DNA of 64,000 bases from Stutzerimonas stutzeri (GTDB lineage Bacteria; Pseudomonadota; Gammaproteobacteria; Pseudomonadales; Pseudomonadaceae), in the NCBI RefSeq assembly GCF_002890895.1, contig NZ_POUL01000004.1:62001-126000 (forward strand), read 5' to 3'. The translations under genes were made by a program, and so were the position numbers. The notes under the pieces are model-generated. The model worked only from the letters and a program-made list of their open reading frames with translations. It searched no databases and was not told the origin of the DNA. Every line of letters begins with the position of its first letter. Position 1 is the stretch's first letter. Shown in pieces: positions 36,387 to 45,592 of the stretch.

Positions 36387-37600
36387 TCGATTTTTGGATA
36401 GGTGCGGGCCTCTTATTGCTGGCCGCCCTGGCGTTCCTATTGCTGCCGCTGTTGCGGGGGCGTGGTGTACAGGCGGAAGAGGATCGGACGGCGCTGAATG
36501 TGGCGCTTTACCAGGAGCGGCTCGGCGAGCTGGCTGCGCAACAGGCGGCTGGAACCCTTGACCCGGAGCAGTTCGAGGCCGGACGCGCCGATGCGGCGCG
36601 GGAGTTGCTGGACGACACCGAGGGAGGTACCACGCGCCGTAGCAACCATTTGGGGCGTGCTGTACCGCTGATCGCGGCGATCCTTGTTCCGTTTCTGGGC
36701 GCTGGTCTCTACCTGCACTGGGGGGCCAGTGACAAGCTGCAGCTGGCGCGGGAGTTCACCGAGCAGCCCGCCACGATGGAAGAGATGGTCGAACGGCTGG
36801 AGCGCGCAGTAAAGGCTCAACCCGAGTCTGCCGAGGCGTGGTACTTCCTCGCGAAGACCTATATGAATCGGGAGCGCCCCGTGGATGCTGCCGCCGCTTA
36901 CGAGCAGGTCGTCAAGCTGGCAGGGCGCCAACCGGAACTGCTGGGGCAATGGGCGCAAGCGCTCTATTTTGCAGGCGACCGCCAATGGTCGGAGCAATTG
37001 CAACAGCTGACCGATGAGGCGTTACGTGGGGATCCCCATGAAGTTACTAGCCTCGGCCTGTTGGGCATCGCGGCTTATGAGGAGGAGCGGTTTGCTGATG
37101 CGATCGGCTTCTGGGAGCGGTTGGTTTCAACGCTGCCTGCTGAGGATCCATCGCGTGAAGCCATTCAGGGCGGCATCGCTCGTGCGCGTGAACAGCTCGG
37201 CGAACCGGCTTCGGCGGAAGTGACAAAGCCAGCTGGCGAGATGATTACCAGAAACGGAGCAGAACTAACGGTTGAAGTACAACTGGCTGTCGAGATGGCC
37301 GACAAGGTTAGCCCTACCGACGCCGTATTCATCTTCGCACGCGCGCTGTCCGGACCGCCCATGCCGTTGGCTGTGAAGCGCCTGACTGTTGCCGATCTGC
37401 CTGCCAAGGTGAATTTGAGTGATGCTGATGCAATGACTCCACAGCTTCGATTGTCCAACTTCGAGCAGGTCAGATTGTTCGCCCGCGTATCCAAAGATGG
37501 CAACGCTACTCGCGGCGAGTGGCAAGGCAGTAGCGAGCCGTTGTCTCCAGGGAATCCGGAGGCGATCAAGTTGACCATCGATCAACCGGTTGCACCCTGA
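36383..37600 (+). CDS. ccmI: Cytochrome c maturation TPR protein CcmI
   Basis: 405 residues. Two N-terminal membrane segments (residues 4-23 and about 93-112) flank a cytoplasmic loop. TPR units follow (ERAVKAQPESAEAWYFLAKTYM, VDAAAAYEQVVKLAGRQPE) that bind the C-terminus of apocytochrome c. A C-terminal periplasmic domain (about 280-405) has the TVADLPAKVNLSDADAM pattern of CcmI/CycH. It closes the nine-gene operon, whose genes nearly all overlap or abut. Confidence 0.95.
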   Translation: MIDFWIGAGLLLLAALAFLLLPLLRGRGVQAEEDRTALNVALYQERLGELAAQQAAGTLDPEQFEAGRADAARELLDDTEGGTTRRSNHLGRAVPLIAAILVPFLGAGLYLHWGASDKLQLAREFTEQPATMEEMVERLERAVKAQPESAEAWYFLAKTYMNRERPVDAAAAYEQVVKLAGRQPELLGQWAQALYFAGDRQWSEQLQQLTDEALRGDPHEVTSLGLLGIAAYEEERFADAIGFWERLVSTLPAEDPSREAIQGGIARAREQLGEPASAEVTKPAGEMITRNGAELTVEVQLAVEMADKVSPTDAVFIFARALSGPPMPLAVKRLTVADLPAKVNLSDADAMTPQLRLSNFEQVRLFARVSKDGNATRGEWQGSSEPLSPGNPEAIKLTIDQPVAP

Positions 37601-37624
37601 TCGCAGGGGCTCAAGAGACGACTG

Positions 37625-38059
37625 ATGACGTTGGAAGAGCGGGTATCAACAAGCGTTCAACGGCTGACCAGAGGCAGCGCCGTGGTGACACTGGCGCTGC
37701 TGCTGGGAGCTTGTGCGGGTAATCCTTATCAAGTGTCAGAGCCGACTCGCGGCCCGGAGCCGCCCGTATCGACACCGCCCCGCGAACCGGTTGCGACGCC
37801 TCCTCCAGTGCGTACTCCGCCGGCACCGCGTCCTCCTGCGACCCAGAAGAGCCATCCACGCTATGCTCCACCGCCTCATGCGGCGGCGCACTGGGACAAA
37901 CGTCTGGGCGTCTATGTTGTGGAAGGGCAGGACTTGTTCTATCGCGAACGCCTGTATTACCGGTGGGACGGCGACTGGTATTGCGCCGGTCGGCCTGGCG
38001 GTCCCTGGGAGCCGGTTGCGCCACCCAGCGTTCCGACGGGGCTGCGCAGTCTGCACTGA
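37625..38059 (+). CDS. Small proline-rich lipoprotein, function unknown
   Basis: 144 residues, not assigned to a family. A lipobox is visible (LALLLGACAG), so the mature protein should begin at the Cys near residue 30. About 60 Pro- and Ala-rich residues (EPPVSTPPREPVATPPPVRTPP is typical) could span the periplasm. A compact aromatic C-terminus (LYYRWDGDWYCAGRPGGPWEPV) follows. It starts 24 bases after ccmI and may share its transcript. An envelope-spanning or envelope-stress part is possible, but this is inference. Confidence 0.7.
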   Translation: MTLEERVSTSVQRLTRGSAVVTLALLLGACAGNPYQVSEPTRGPEPPVSTPPREPVATPPPVRTPPAPRPPATQKSHPRYAPPPHAAAHWDKRLGVYVVEGQDLFYRERLYYRWDGDWYCAGRPGGPWEPVAPPSVPTGLRSLH

Positions 38060-38188
38060 CTCACTCCAATTTCCCGCATGTGCGACTAAAGGCGAGGCGA
38101 AAGCGGTCGATAACCTGTCAGGTGCCGCGAGCCATGGCTCGAACGGTGCCGGTTCGACCCTTGCCACCAGTTCATTCGGAGCAGATCC

Positions 38189-38485
38189 ATGAGTGCAGCA
38201 GCCAAACGTCTTGAGGAAACCGGCAACGCCTTGCGTGACGCCATGGCGCAGCAGGATTGGACAGCGATCAGCGTGCTGGATCTGCAATGCCGGCAGGTCG
38301 TCGAGGCTGCAATGGTGGAGCCCCGTGAGGACGAGTCAGCCATCCGCCAGCGCTTACAGGAACTGGTAAGTCTTTACCGTGAGCTGCTTACCTCCTGCCA
38401 GAGCGAGAAGCAGCGTGTGGCAGGGGAGCTGATTCAGCTCAACCAATCTCAGCAAGGCGCTAACGTCTACAAGTTATTTGGTTGA
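38189..38485 (+). CDS. fliT: FliT-like flagellar export chaperone
   Basis: 98 residues, all helical, with GGAG before the ATG. The opening AAKRLEETGNALRDAMAQQDWTAISVLDL and the tail QLNQSQQGANVYKLFG resemble the small FliT-type protein encoded before fleQ in other Pseudomonas. FliT chaperones bind the filament cap FliD. Here fliC, fliD and fliS are not adjacent; the gene follows the ccm operon and precedes fleQ. The family is weakly conserved, so the symbol is tentative. Confidence 0.68.
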   Translation: MSAAAKRLEETGNALRDAMAQQDWTAISVLDLQCRQVVEAAMVEPREDESAIRQRLQELVSLYRELLTSCQSEKQRVAGELIQLNQSQQGANVYKLFG

Positions 38486-38887
38486 GAGTTCCTATAAACA
38501 AGCGCGACAATTGGTCGCGCTTGTAGTGGACATGCTCAGGCGGTGTCTACGAGACGTCGAACCGTCAGAAGCTATAACGAGTCCTTACCTCAGCAGCATA
38601 GTTTTTCGCCTACAGCGAGCCTTTCCGCCCGAAATCTGACGATTTTGCCCCGATCTCCCAGGCTTGCGCAGACGAGCCAAGTCCCGCTAGATATCTCCCG
38701 ACTCGTTGCTTACGAGTTGCTCTAAGTCAATACCAAAATGCATTCCTTGCTATTTTGTCGTTGAATCACGTCATAAATTTGACTCAGGCCGATTTTTTTA
38801 ATTAACTACCGGCTATCTGCCGATGACGTTGCCGTTCTGCCGAGGACGAGCGCGGGCTTTCTTTCAGCCTCTAGAGCTATAAACAAG
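38486..38887 (+). other. 402-bp intergenic control region upstream of fleQ
   Basis: No convincing gene. It contains a terminator-like hairpin at 38498-38524. An AT-rich stretch at 38730-38805 has a possible sigma-70 promoter (TTGACT 38779-38784, 17 bases, TTAACT 38802-38807). A perfect 11-bp direct repeat CTATAAACAAG lies at 38492-38502 and 38877-38887. The second copy ends directly before the fleQ ATG, so no standard ribosome site is obvious apart from the AG of that repeat. A 60-codon open frame at 38543 lacks a ribosome site and protein-like character. Confidence 0.55.
38498..38524. terminator. Hairpin terminator after fliT
   Basis: ACAAGCGCGAC (38498-38508) pairs perfectly with GTCGCGCTTGT (38514-38524) around a 5-base loop AATTG. 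It begins 12 bases after the fliT stop. There is no long T run on the plus side (GTAGTGG follows), so it may be a weak or Rho-aided terminator. Confidence 0.6.
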
Positions 38888-40357
38888 ATGTGGCGTGAAA
38901 CCAAAATTTTGTTGATAGACGACGATCAGGATCGTCGCCGGGATCTGACGGTCATTCTGAACTTTCTCAGCGAAGATCATTTGTCATGCGCCAGCAGCGA
39001 ATGGCAGGCTGCGGTCGATTCACTGGAATCAAGCCGCAGTATACTCGGCGTAATGCTTGGTGACGTTGCATCCAAGGGCGGCGCCGTAGAGTTGCTCAAG
39101 CAAATCAGCAAGTGGGACGAGAACCTGCCGTTGCTATTGATTGGCGAGCCGACGCCGGCTGAATGGCCAGATGAACTGCGTCAGCGCGTGCTGACCAGCC
39201 TGGAAATGCCTCCGAGCTACAACAAGCTGCTCGACTCGCTTCACCGCGCCCAGATCTATCGGGACATGAACGATAAGGCGAAGGCACGTGGCCGGCAGCG
39301 CGAGCCCAACCTGTTTCGCAGCCTGGTGGGCACCAGTCGTGCAGTCCAGCATGTGCGTCAGATGATGCAACAGGTTGCCGACACCGAAGCGAGCGTGTTG
39401 ATTCTTGGTGAGTCGGGAACCGGCAAAGAAGTTGTTGCACGCAACCTGCACTACCATTCCAAGCGCCGTAATGGACCGTTCGTTCCGGTCAATTGCGGGG
39501 CGATTCCAGCGGAGCTGCTGGAAAGCGAACTGTTCGGTCATGAAAAGGGCGCGTTTACCGGCGCGATCACCTCGCGTGCCGGGCGTTTTGAGCTGGCCGA
39601 AGGCGGGACGCTGTTCCTCGACGAGATCGGCGACATGCCACTGCCTATGCAGGTCAAGTTGCTACGCGTTCTGCAGGAGCGCACCTTCGAGAGAGTGGGT
39701 AGCAATCGAACGCAGAACGCCGACGTACGCATCATCGCAGCGACGCATAAAGACCTGGAAAAGATGATCGTGGATGGCAGCTTCCGCGAGGATCTCTATT
39801 ACCGGTTAAACGTGTTCCCGATCGAAATGGCCCCGCTGCGCGAGCGTATCGAAGATATTCCGCTGCTGATGAACGAGCTTATCTCGCGCATGGAGCATGA
39901 GAAACGTGGCTCAATCCGCTTCAACTCGGCCGCGATCATGTCCCTGTGTCGGCACGATTGGCCGGGTAACGTAAGGGAGCTGGCCAATCTCGTCGAGCGC
40001 ATGGCCATCATGCACCCGTACGGCGTGATCGGTGTGATGGAGCTGCCGAAGAAATTCCGCCATGTCGATGACGACGATGAGCAGTACGCGACCAGCCTGC
40101 ACAACGAAATGGAAGAACGTGCTGCGATAAATGCCCCAATCATTGCGGCGGATGCGCACGCCATGCTTCCCGTGGAAGGTCTCGATCTGAAAGATTACCT
40201 GGGCAATCTCGAGCAAGGGCTTATTCAGCAGGCGCTCGAAGACGCAGGCGGCGTTGTGGCTCGCGCTGCGGAGCGCTTGCGGGTACGGCGCACCACGCTT
40301 GTGGAAAAAATGCGTAAATACGGAATGAACCGTCGAGAAGACGAGCTCGACGAGTGA
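38888..40357 (+). CDS. fleQ: Flagellar master regulator FleQ
   Basis: 489 residues, a sigma-54 enhancer-binding protein that activates early flagellar genes and responds to FleN and cyclic di-GMP. Residues 1-120 are the atypical receiver domain, where the usual phospho-Asp position reads VMLGDV and the acid pocket is degenerate. The AAA+ domain has Walker A GESGTGKE (174-181), the sigma-54 contact loop GAFTGA (221-226) and Walker [10 protein letters not shown]. The C-terminal Fis-type helix-turn-helix is [26 protein letters not shown]. The LFRSLVG segment before the P-loop matches the cyclic di-GMP contact region. Confidence 0.97.
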   Translation: MWRETKILLIDDDQDRRRDLTVILNFLSEDHLSCASSEWQAAVDSLESSRSILGVMLGDVASKGGAVELLKQISKWDENLPLLLIGEPTPAEWPDELRQRVLTSLEMPPSYNKLLDSLHRAQIYRDMNDKAKARGRQREPNLFRSLVGTSRAVQHVRQMMQQVADTEASVLILGESGTGKEVVARNLHYHSKRRNGPFVPVNCGAIPAELLESELFGHEKGAFTGAITSRAGRFELAEGGTLFLDEIGDMPLPMQVKLLRVLQERTFERVGSNRTQNADVRIIAATHKDLEKMIVDGSFREDLYYRLNVFPIEMAPLRERIEDIPLLMNELISRMEHEKRGSIRFNSAAIMSLCRHDWPGNVRELANLVERMAIMHPYGVIGVMELPKKFRHVDDDDEQYATSLHNEMEERAAINAPIIAADAHAMLPVEGLDLKDYLGNLEQGLIQQALEDAGGVVARAAERLRVRRTTLVEKMRKYGMNRREDELDE

Positions 40358-40363
40358 CTCGTT

Positions 40364-40393
40364 GGCCACGCCGCCTTTGCTTGCGGCGTGGCC
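40364..40393 (+). terminator. Hairpin terminator after fleQ
   Basis: Perfect 11-bp stem GGCCACGCCGC (40364-40374) with GCGGCGTGGCC (40383-40393), 8-base loop, followed by CTTGCTTG. The U-tract is weak. It separates fleQ from the sigma-54 promoter of fleSR. Confidence 0.75.
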
Positions 40394-40412
40394 CTTGCTT
40401 GATCTGCTGTCG

Positions 40413-40428
40413 CGGCATGATCCTTGCT
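40413..40428 (+). promoter_or_regulatory. Sigma-54 promoter for fleSR
   Basis: CGGCATGATCCTTGCT carries GG and GC 12 bases apart with a full TTGCT -12 box, 38 bases before the fleS start. Start point expected near 40439. FleQ activation of fleSR is established in P. aeruginosa; the site here agrees with it. Confidence 0.82.
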
Positions 40429-40465
40429 GAACCACACGTTACCGACCATCTTTTGACGGATACGT

Positions 40466-41689
40466 GTGCCCGTGGCTTCAGCGATCTACTCTCCCTTCCC
40501 AGGGCAATGTCTGGTTACCGCTGACGCAAGCGATGAGCTCGAACAGTCGCTTGCGTTGGTCCGTGACATATCCGGCCAGTTGGGCGAGTCCGAGGGTATG
40601 TTGCAGGCGCGAGTAGCCGAGTTGCAGGATCAGCTGGCAGAGAGCGCTGCGCAGCGCCTGCAGGAGCTCGATGAGAAGGAGCGCTTAGCGAATCGCCTGC
40701 AAAGCCTGCTCGACCTGTTGCCCGGCGGTGTGATCGTCATCGATGGCCAGGGCAGGGTCCGCGAAGCCAATCCCGTAGCGCTTGACCTGCTAGGCGCACC
40801 GCTCGAAGGAGCGCTCTGGCGTGAGGTGATTGCACGAAGTTTCTCGCCGCGCAGCGATGACGGCCACGAAATTTCATTGAAGGACGGGCGTCGTGTTTCC
40901 ATCGCTACACGTTCCTTGAACATTGAGCCTGGGCAGCTGGTGCTGTTGACCGATCTGACGGAGACGCGACGGCTACAGGAGCAGCTGGCGCGTCATGAAC
41001 GTTTGTCTGCGATTGGCCGGATGGTCGCCTCGTTGGCTCATCAAATCCGTACGCCGTTATCATCAGCCCTGCTGTATGCCAGCCATCTGGAGCAGGGCGG
41101 TCTGTCGGCCGAGCACCAGCAGCGGTTTGCAGGTCGTCTGAAGGACCGGCTGAACGAGCTGGAACATCAGGTTCGTGACATGCTGGTTTTCGCCCGCGGT
41201 GATCTGCCGCTTGAGGACCGGCTGACACCCGCCGAATTGCTTGCAGGAATTCGTGTAGCGGCCGAGACCCAGTTGGAAGGCATTGCTGTTCGCTGGCAAT
41301 GCGACGCCCACGCCGGCGCTCTGTTGTGCAATCGCGACACCTTGGTTGGTGCACTCCTCAACCTTATCGAAAATGCGCTCCAGGCAGCGACCGGCGATAC
41401 CAGGCTGAAGATTCACCTCTTTTCACGCGGTGCCGTGCTGCGCCTCAGCATCAGCGACAACGGCGCCGGAATTGATGCCGCGACCCTGGCCCAGGTCGGC
41501 GAGCCGTTTTTCACTACACGGGCGACCGGAACCGGCCTCGGACTGGCCGTCGTTAACTCGGTCGCGCGGGCCCATTCAGGCGCGCTTGCGCTGCGCTCCC
41601 GTCCGGGCAGAGGAACTTGCGCCACCTTGCAGTTGCCGCTGCTCCCGGCGTCTTCGCGGGCTTCTACGGAGCAAGCACCATGGGCGTAA
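40466..41689 (+). CDS. fleS: Flagellar sensor histidine kinase FleS
   Basis: 407 residues, GTG start (a second GTG two codons on is equally possible). A soluble kinase without membrane segments. An N-terminal coiled coil (about 20-75) is followed by a PAS domain (LLDLLPGGVIVIDGQGRVREANPVAL), a HisKA domain with phospho-acceptor His192 (SLAHQIRTPLSSAL), and a GHKL ATPase domain with NLIENALQAA, SDNGAGID and TGLGLAVVNSVARAH. FleS phosphorylates FleR to turn on mid-class genes for basal body and hook. The stop overlaps fleR by ten bases. Confidence 0.95.
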   Translation: MPVASAIYSPFPGQCLVTADASDELEQSLALVRDISGQLGESEGMLQARVAELQDQLAESAAQRLQELDEKERLANRLQSLLDLLPGGVIVIDGQGRVREANPVALDLLGAPLEGALWREVIARSFSPRSDDGHEISLKDGRRVSIATRSLNIEPGQLVLLTDLTETRRLQEQLARHERLSAIGRMVASLAHQIRTPLSSALLYASHLEQGGLSAEHQQRFAGRLKDRLNELEHQVRDMLVFARGDLPLEDRLTPAELLAGIRVAAETQLEGIAVRWQCDAHAGALLCNRDTLVGALLNLIENALQAATGDTRLKIHLFSRGAVLRLSISDNGAGIDAATLAQVGEPFFTTRATGTGLGLAVVNSVARAHSGALALRSRPGRGTCATLQLPLLPASSRASTEQAPWA

Positions 41690-43077
41690 AGGTTTTACTC
41701 GTTGAAGACGACCGCGCTTTGCGCGAAGCGCTAGGCGATACCCTTGAACTGGGTGGCTATTCCTATTGCGCTGTTGATTGCGCTGAGGCCGCTTTGTGCG
41801 CGCTGAGTCAGGAAAGCTTCAGCTTGCTTGTCAGCGATGTGAACATGCCTGGGATGGACGGTCACGCCTTGCAGGCGCTTGTGCGCGAACGGTATCCGCA
41901 GACTCCGATCCTGCTCATGACAGCTTATGGTGCGGTCGAGCGCGCCGTCGAGGCCATGCGCCAAGGCGCTGTGGACTACCTGGTCAAGCCGTTCGAGCCG
42001 AAAGTGTTGCTCGACCTGGTTGGCCGCCATGCGTGCGGCCAGCTTGGCATCAGCGATATGCAGGGTCCTGTGGCGGTCGAACCAGCGAGTCAGCAACTAC
42101 TGGCATTGGCGGCCCGGGTGGCCCAGAGCGACTCTACAGTGCTCGTCTCAGGGGAGTCAGGCACCGGCAAGGAAGTGTTGGCTCGTTTTATTCATCAGCA
42201 ATCAACGCGAGCGGGCAAGCCGTTTGTAGCGATCAACTGCGCTGCGATTCCAGACAATATGCTGGAAGCGACGCTTTTCGGTCATGAGAAAGGCGCCTTC
42301 ACCGGCGCGATCGCAATGCAGCCAGGCAAGTTCGAGCTGGCCGATCACGGCACGCTGTTGCTCGACGAGATATCCGAGATGCCGCTGGCATTACAAGCCA
42401 AGTTGCTGCGAGTGCTGCAGGAGCGTGAGGTCGAGAGAGTTGGTGGACGCAAGCCGATACCGCTCGACATTCGTATCGTCGCCACGACCAATCGTGATCT
42501 GGCTGAAGAGGTTCGCAGCGGGCGTTTCCGTGAGGACCTGTTCTATCGCCTCTCGGTCTTTCCGCTCGCCTGGCCTGCATTGCGTCACCGGCCTGCGGAT
42601 ATCGTGCCGCTTGCCGAGCGGTTACTGGCCAATCATGCGGCGAAAATGCGCCAGCCGGTGGCAAGACTGACATCCGACGCGCGCCTGTGTCTGCTCGGGC
42701 ATACCTGGCCCGGTAATGTGCGCGAGCTGGACAACGCGATCCAGCGCGCGTTGATCCTGCAGCAGGGCGGGATGATCCGGCCGGACGATCTTTGTCTGAC
42801 CGCTGCTGCCGGTTTTGCTTCACTGGCGCGAACCCACACGAGTGAAACCGAACTCACTCCGTCCGTTGCGCCTGTGCCGGCCGAAATCACCGGGGCGTTG
42901 GGCGAAGACCTGCGGCGTCGCGAATTCGAGCTCATCCTCGATACCCTGCGTGCCGAGCGCGGGCGCCGTAAGGAGACGGCTGACCGTCTAGGCATCAGTG
43001 CACGTACCCTGCGTTACAAGCTCGCTCAGATGCGCGACGCCGGTATGGACCCGGAGGCGGCGCTGCGCTCTGGCTGA
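41680..43077 (+). CDS. fleR: Sigma-54 response regulator FleR
   Basis: 465 residues from ATG 41680 (GGAG eight bases upstream). Receiver domain with Asp53 in LVSDVNMPGMDG, AAA+ domain with [14 protein letters not shown] and LLLDEISEM, and a C-terminal Fis-type helix-turn-helix (RKETADRLGISARTLRYKLAQMRD). It is the phosphorylation-dependent partner of FleS. In other Pseudomonas fliE follows fleR; here the next gene is tpm, so the regulatory block is separated from the structural genes that begin with fliE/F. Confidence 0.96.
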   Translation: MGVKVLLVEDDRALREALGDTLELGGYSYCAVDCAEAALCALSQESFSLLVSDVNMPGMDGHALQALVRERYPQTPILLMTAYGAVERAVEAMRQGAVDYLVKPFEPKVLLDLVGRHACGQLGISDMQGPVAVEPASQQLLALAARVAQSDSTVLVSGESGTGKEVLARFIHQQSTRAGKPFVAINCAAIPDNMLEATLFGHEKGAFTGAIAMQPGKFELADHGTLLLDEISEMPLALQAKLLRVLQEREVERVGGRKPIPLDIRIVATTNRDLAEEVRSGRFREDLFYRLSVFPLAWPALRHRPADIVPLAERLLANHAAKMRQPVARLTSDARLCLLGHTWPGNVRELDNAIQRALILQQGGMIRPDDLCLTAAAGFASLARTHTSETELTPSVAPVPAEITGALGEDLRRREFELILDTLRAERGRRKETADRLGISARTLRYKLAQMRDAGMDPEAALRSG

Positions 43078-43144
43078 AGCGGTGTTTCGGGCAAAGGCGG
43101 CTCTGATAAGCTCCTAGACCAACATCGTTCAAGAGGGTCTCAAC

Positions 43145-43807
43145 ATGGATGAAGCGTTCTGGCAGCGTCGCTGGGCACGTAACGAAATCGGCTTTCATCT
43201 AAACGAGGTCAACCCTTATTTACGCCGCCATTGGCCCAGCCTGGGCTTGGCCCCGGGGGCGCGCGTCCTGGTGCCATTGTGTGGCAAAAGCCTGGACATG
43301 GCCTGGCTCGCTGATCATGGGTTAGCCGTCTTGGGAGTAGAGCTGAGCGAGCGCGCAGCCGAGGATTTCTTTGCCGAGCACGGGCTAGTTCCAGATGTCA
43401 GCGTTCAGGGTGAGTTCAAGGTTTACCGAGCGGGTAACGTTGAAATCCGCTGCGGCGATTTTTTTGCCATGACGCCAGATGATGTGGCTGACTGCCGAGC
43501 GCTTTACGACCGGGCTGCCCTTATCGCATTGCCTTCCGATATGCGTCAGCGTTACGTCAACCATCTCGCCAGCATCCTCGCTCCAGGCTGCCAGGGGTTG
43601 CTGATTACGTTGGATTATCAGCAGGAGCAGATGTCCGGCCCGCCGTTCGCGGTAGGCGATGCTGAGGTTGGAGATCTTTTGAACACGCGTTGGAAAATCC
43701 AATTGCTCGAGTTTGCAGATGTATTGAACGAAAGCAACTGGAAGTTCCTCCAGCGTGGGCTCACGCGCCTGGATGAGCGCTGCTATCGACTCGATGACAC
43801 CTGCTAG
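43145..43807 (+). CDS. tpm: Thiopurine S-methyltransferase
   Basis: 220 residues, the usual bacterial length. SAM-dependent methyltransferase; bacterial Tpm acts on thiopurines and on selenium and tellurium oxyanions. The opening [20 protein letters not shown], motif [19 protein letters not shown], and [17 protein letters not shown] are typical. [14 protein letters not shown] and [17 protein letters not shown] follow. Preceded by AGAGGG. It begins the tpm-htpX-alaA-msrB-gpx region seen together in P. aeruginosa (PA2826-PA2832). Confidence 0.96.
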   Translation: MDEAFWQRRWARNEIGFHLNEVNPYLRRHWPSLGLAPGARVLVPLCGKSLDMAWLADHGLAVLGVELSERAAEDFFAEHGLVPDVSVQGEFKVYRAGNVEIRCGDFFAMTPDDVADCRALYDRAALIALPSDMRQRYVNHLASILAPGCQGLLITLDYQQEQMSGPPFAVGDAEVGDLLNTRWKIQLLEFADVLNESNWKFLQRGLTRLDERCYRLDDTC

Positions 43808-43915
43808 CAGCCCTCGAAGCCGTGTCGTCTAGCCAGGAACCCAGCGGGCGCTCAGCCGCGCGCCCGTTGCAGGCTTACGCGATGCGCTTGCCGGCGGCCC
43901 TGCTGGGTAGCGTGG

Positions 43916-44560
43916 TCACTGATTGCGCTGGAGTTGACGAATAAACACGTCGGCTTCGTCTATGGCCCGCTGCATCTCCGCCAGGAGCTGATCCACATTC
44001 CCTTCGAGCGTGCGGTATTCGCCCTTGAGGGCGCCAATGGCGCGGGCATTGAGGTTGTGCTTGAGAAACAACACCTGGTCGCGCAAGACATCAAGCACAG
44101 GGTCGATGCGTTTTTCCGCTGCTTTCATCCGTTGCAACAGGACACGATAGTCTTTCTGAGTGCGCTCCAGGTTTCGCTGACTGGTCGCCCTCAGGCTCGC
44201 GTTGCTGTACTCGTCGAGCTCCTGTTTCCATTCCTTGAAGAGCGCCTCGGCGACATCCTCGACGGCATTGATCCGGTCCCGTACTTCACGAGCGCTGTTC
44301 TCGCTGGCCTCGAATTCACTGTTCAGAGCTTCGTAGCGCTCCTCAAGTTCGCCGCCATCGACCTGCACTACGCTGCGGTAGCGCTCCAGGGCGTCCTTGA
44401 ATTGCTCCTTGGCATCCTGCTGGGAGTCGCGCGCATCCTCGACGCGGTCAACCAGAATGTCTCGCTTATGCAATCCGACTTTTTCCATGGCCGAGTAGTA
44501 GGCGCTCTGGCAGCCGGCCAAGGTGAGCAGGGCGAAGGCAAGTAAAAGGAAGCGTCGCAT
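43916..44560 (-). CDS. DUF2959 lipoprotein
   Basis: 214 residues. A signal peptide with lipobox (LALLTLAGCQSA, Cys17) is followed by almost continuous helix: an early YSAMEKVGLHKRDILVDRVEDARDSQQDAKEQF block and long heptad-like stretches to the C-terminus. The family is annotated only as DUF2959; the structure suggests an elongated periplasmic coiled coil. It is convergent with tpm and lies downstream of htpX, but a terminator separates the two. Confidence 0.85.
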   Translation of the reverse strand: MRRFLLLAFALLTLAGCQSAYYSAMEKVGLHKRDILVDRVEDARDSQQDAKEQFKDALERYRSVVQVDGGELEERYEALNSEFEASENSAREVRDRINAVEDVAEALFKEWKQELDEYSNASLRATSQRNLERTQKDYRVLLQRMKAAEKRIDPVLDVLRDQVLFLKHNLNARAIGALKGEYRTLEGNVDQLLAEMQRAIDEADVFIRQLQRNQ

Positions 44561-44632
44561 ATAGGCATATCCCTATTCAAAGAAGGCGCTTGCTTCGACA
44601 GGCATACAGCCACTACGTGCAAATTCTGGATG

Positions 44633-44659
44633 AAAAAAAGGGCGGCTATTGCCGCCCTT
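44633..44659 (-). terminator. Rho-independent terminator after htpX
   Basis: Read on the minus strand, AAGGGCGGC and GCCGCCCTT form a 9-bp stem with a 4-base loop, followed by seven T residues (the A run at 44633-44639). It lies 17 bases beyond the htpX stop. Confidence 0.93.
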
Positions 44660-44675
44660 GTTCTGGCTCGCTCGC

Positions 44676-45548
44676 TCAGCCGCGCTGGCGCAGGGCTTCG
44701 ATGCGGTCTTCCAGCGACGGGTGGGTCATCAGCAGGCCGGCGAAGCCGTTGCGCAGGGCGCCGTTGATGCTGAATGCCTTGAGGCTGTCAGGCATGTCGA
44801 CTGGGACGCCCTGTTCCGCGCGCAGACGCTGCAGGGCGCCGATCATGGCGCTGGTGCCGGCCAGCTGTGCGCCAGCCTCGTCAGCACGGAACTCACGTTT
44901 ACGCGAGAACCACATGACGACGATGCTGGCAAGAATGCCAAGGACCAGCTCGGCGAAGATCGTTGCAACGAAATAGCCGATGCCATGACCGTCTTCGTTC
45001 TTCAGGATCACCCGGTCAACGAAGCTGCCGAAGATGCGTGCGAAGAACATGACAAAGGTGTTCACCACGCCCTGGATCAGGGCCAGCGTGACCATGTCGC
45101 CGTTGGAGACATGGCCGATCTCGTGAGCCAGTACAGCCCTGACTTCGTCCGGGGAAAAACGCTCGAGCAGGCCTTGGCTGACCGCGACCAGCGCATCGTT
45201 CTTATTCCAGCCGGTGGCAAAGGCGTTGGCTTCGTAGGCGGGGAAGATGCCCACTTCAGGCATCTTGATTCCGGCTTCACGGGCAAGCTGCTCGACGGTT
45301 TGCAGCAACCACTGCTCATGGCGCGTACGCGGTTGGCTGATGATCTCGGTACGGGTACTCATTTTCGCCATCCATTTGGAGATGAACAGCGAAATCAGCG
45401 CGCCAGCGAAACCAAACACGGCGCAGAAAGCCAGCAGGCTGCCATAGTTCTGACCGGTGTAGCGGTCGACCCCGAGCAGCTTGAGGGTGACGCTGGCAAC
45501 CACCAGTACAGCCAGGTTGGTGGCCAGGAACAAGAAAATGCGCATCAT
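44676..45548 (-). CDS. htpX: Membrane zinc metalloprotease HtpX
   Basis: 290 residues. HtpX is an inner-membrane M48 protease that degrades misfolded membrane proteins. Membrane segments are at about residues 4-24 and 34-56. The zinc site HEIGH is at 142-146, with further hydrophobic segments after it ([19 protein letters not shown]) and the third ligand in the [14 protein letters not shown] helix. A sigma-32-like promoter lies directly upstream, fitting heat-shock control. Confidence 0.97.
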   Translation of the reverse strand: MMRIFLFLATNLAVLVVASVTLKLLGVDRYTGQNYGSLLAFCAVFGFAGALISLFISKWMAKMSTRTEIISQPRTRHEQWLLQTVEQLAREAGIKMPEVGIFPAYEANAFATGWNKNDALVAVSQGLLERFSPDEVRAVLAHEIGHVSNGDMVTLALIQGVVNTFVMFFARIFGSFVDRVILKNEDGHGIGYFVATIFAELVLGILASIVVMWFSRKREFRADEAGAQLAGTSAMIGALQRLRAEQGVPVDMPDSLKAFSINGALRNGFAGLLMTHPSLEDRIEALRQRG

Positions 45549-45592
45549 GTTGCGGCAGACTCCAAGGGGAACAGTAAAGAACGATAGGCTAT

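Noticed and set aside
38543..38725. A 60-codon frame between fliT and fleQ
   Set aside because: No ribosome site, no recognisable protein character; lies in control DNA.
38771..38790. A sigma-28-like box (TAAATTT with GCCGAT) upstream of fleQ
   Set aside because: The spacing between the two elements is only 7 bases instead of about 11, and fleQ is not expected to be FliA-dependent.
44649..45587. A 312-codon plus-strand frame opposite htpX
   Set aside because: htpX has the HEIGH site and normal length; this frame is its shadow and crosses the htpX terminator.
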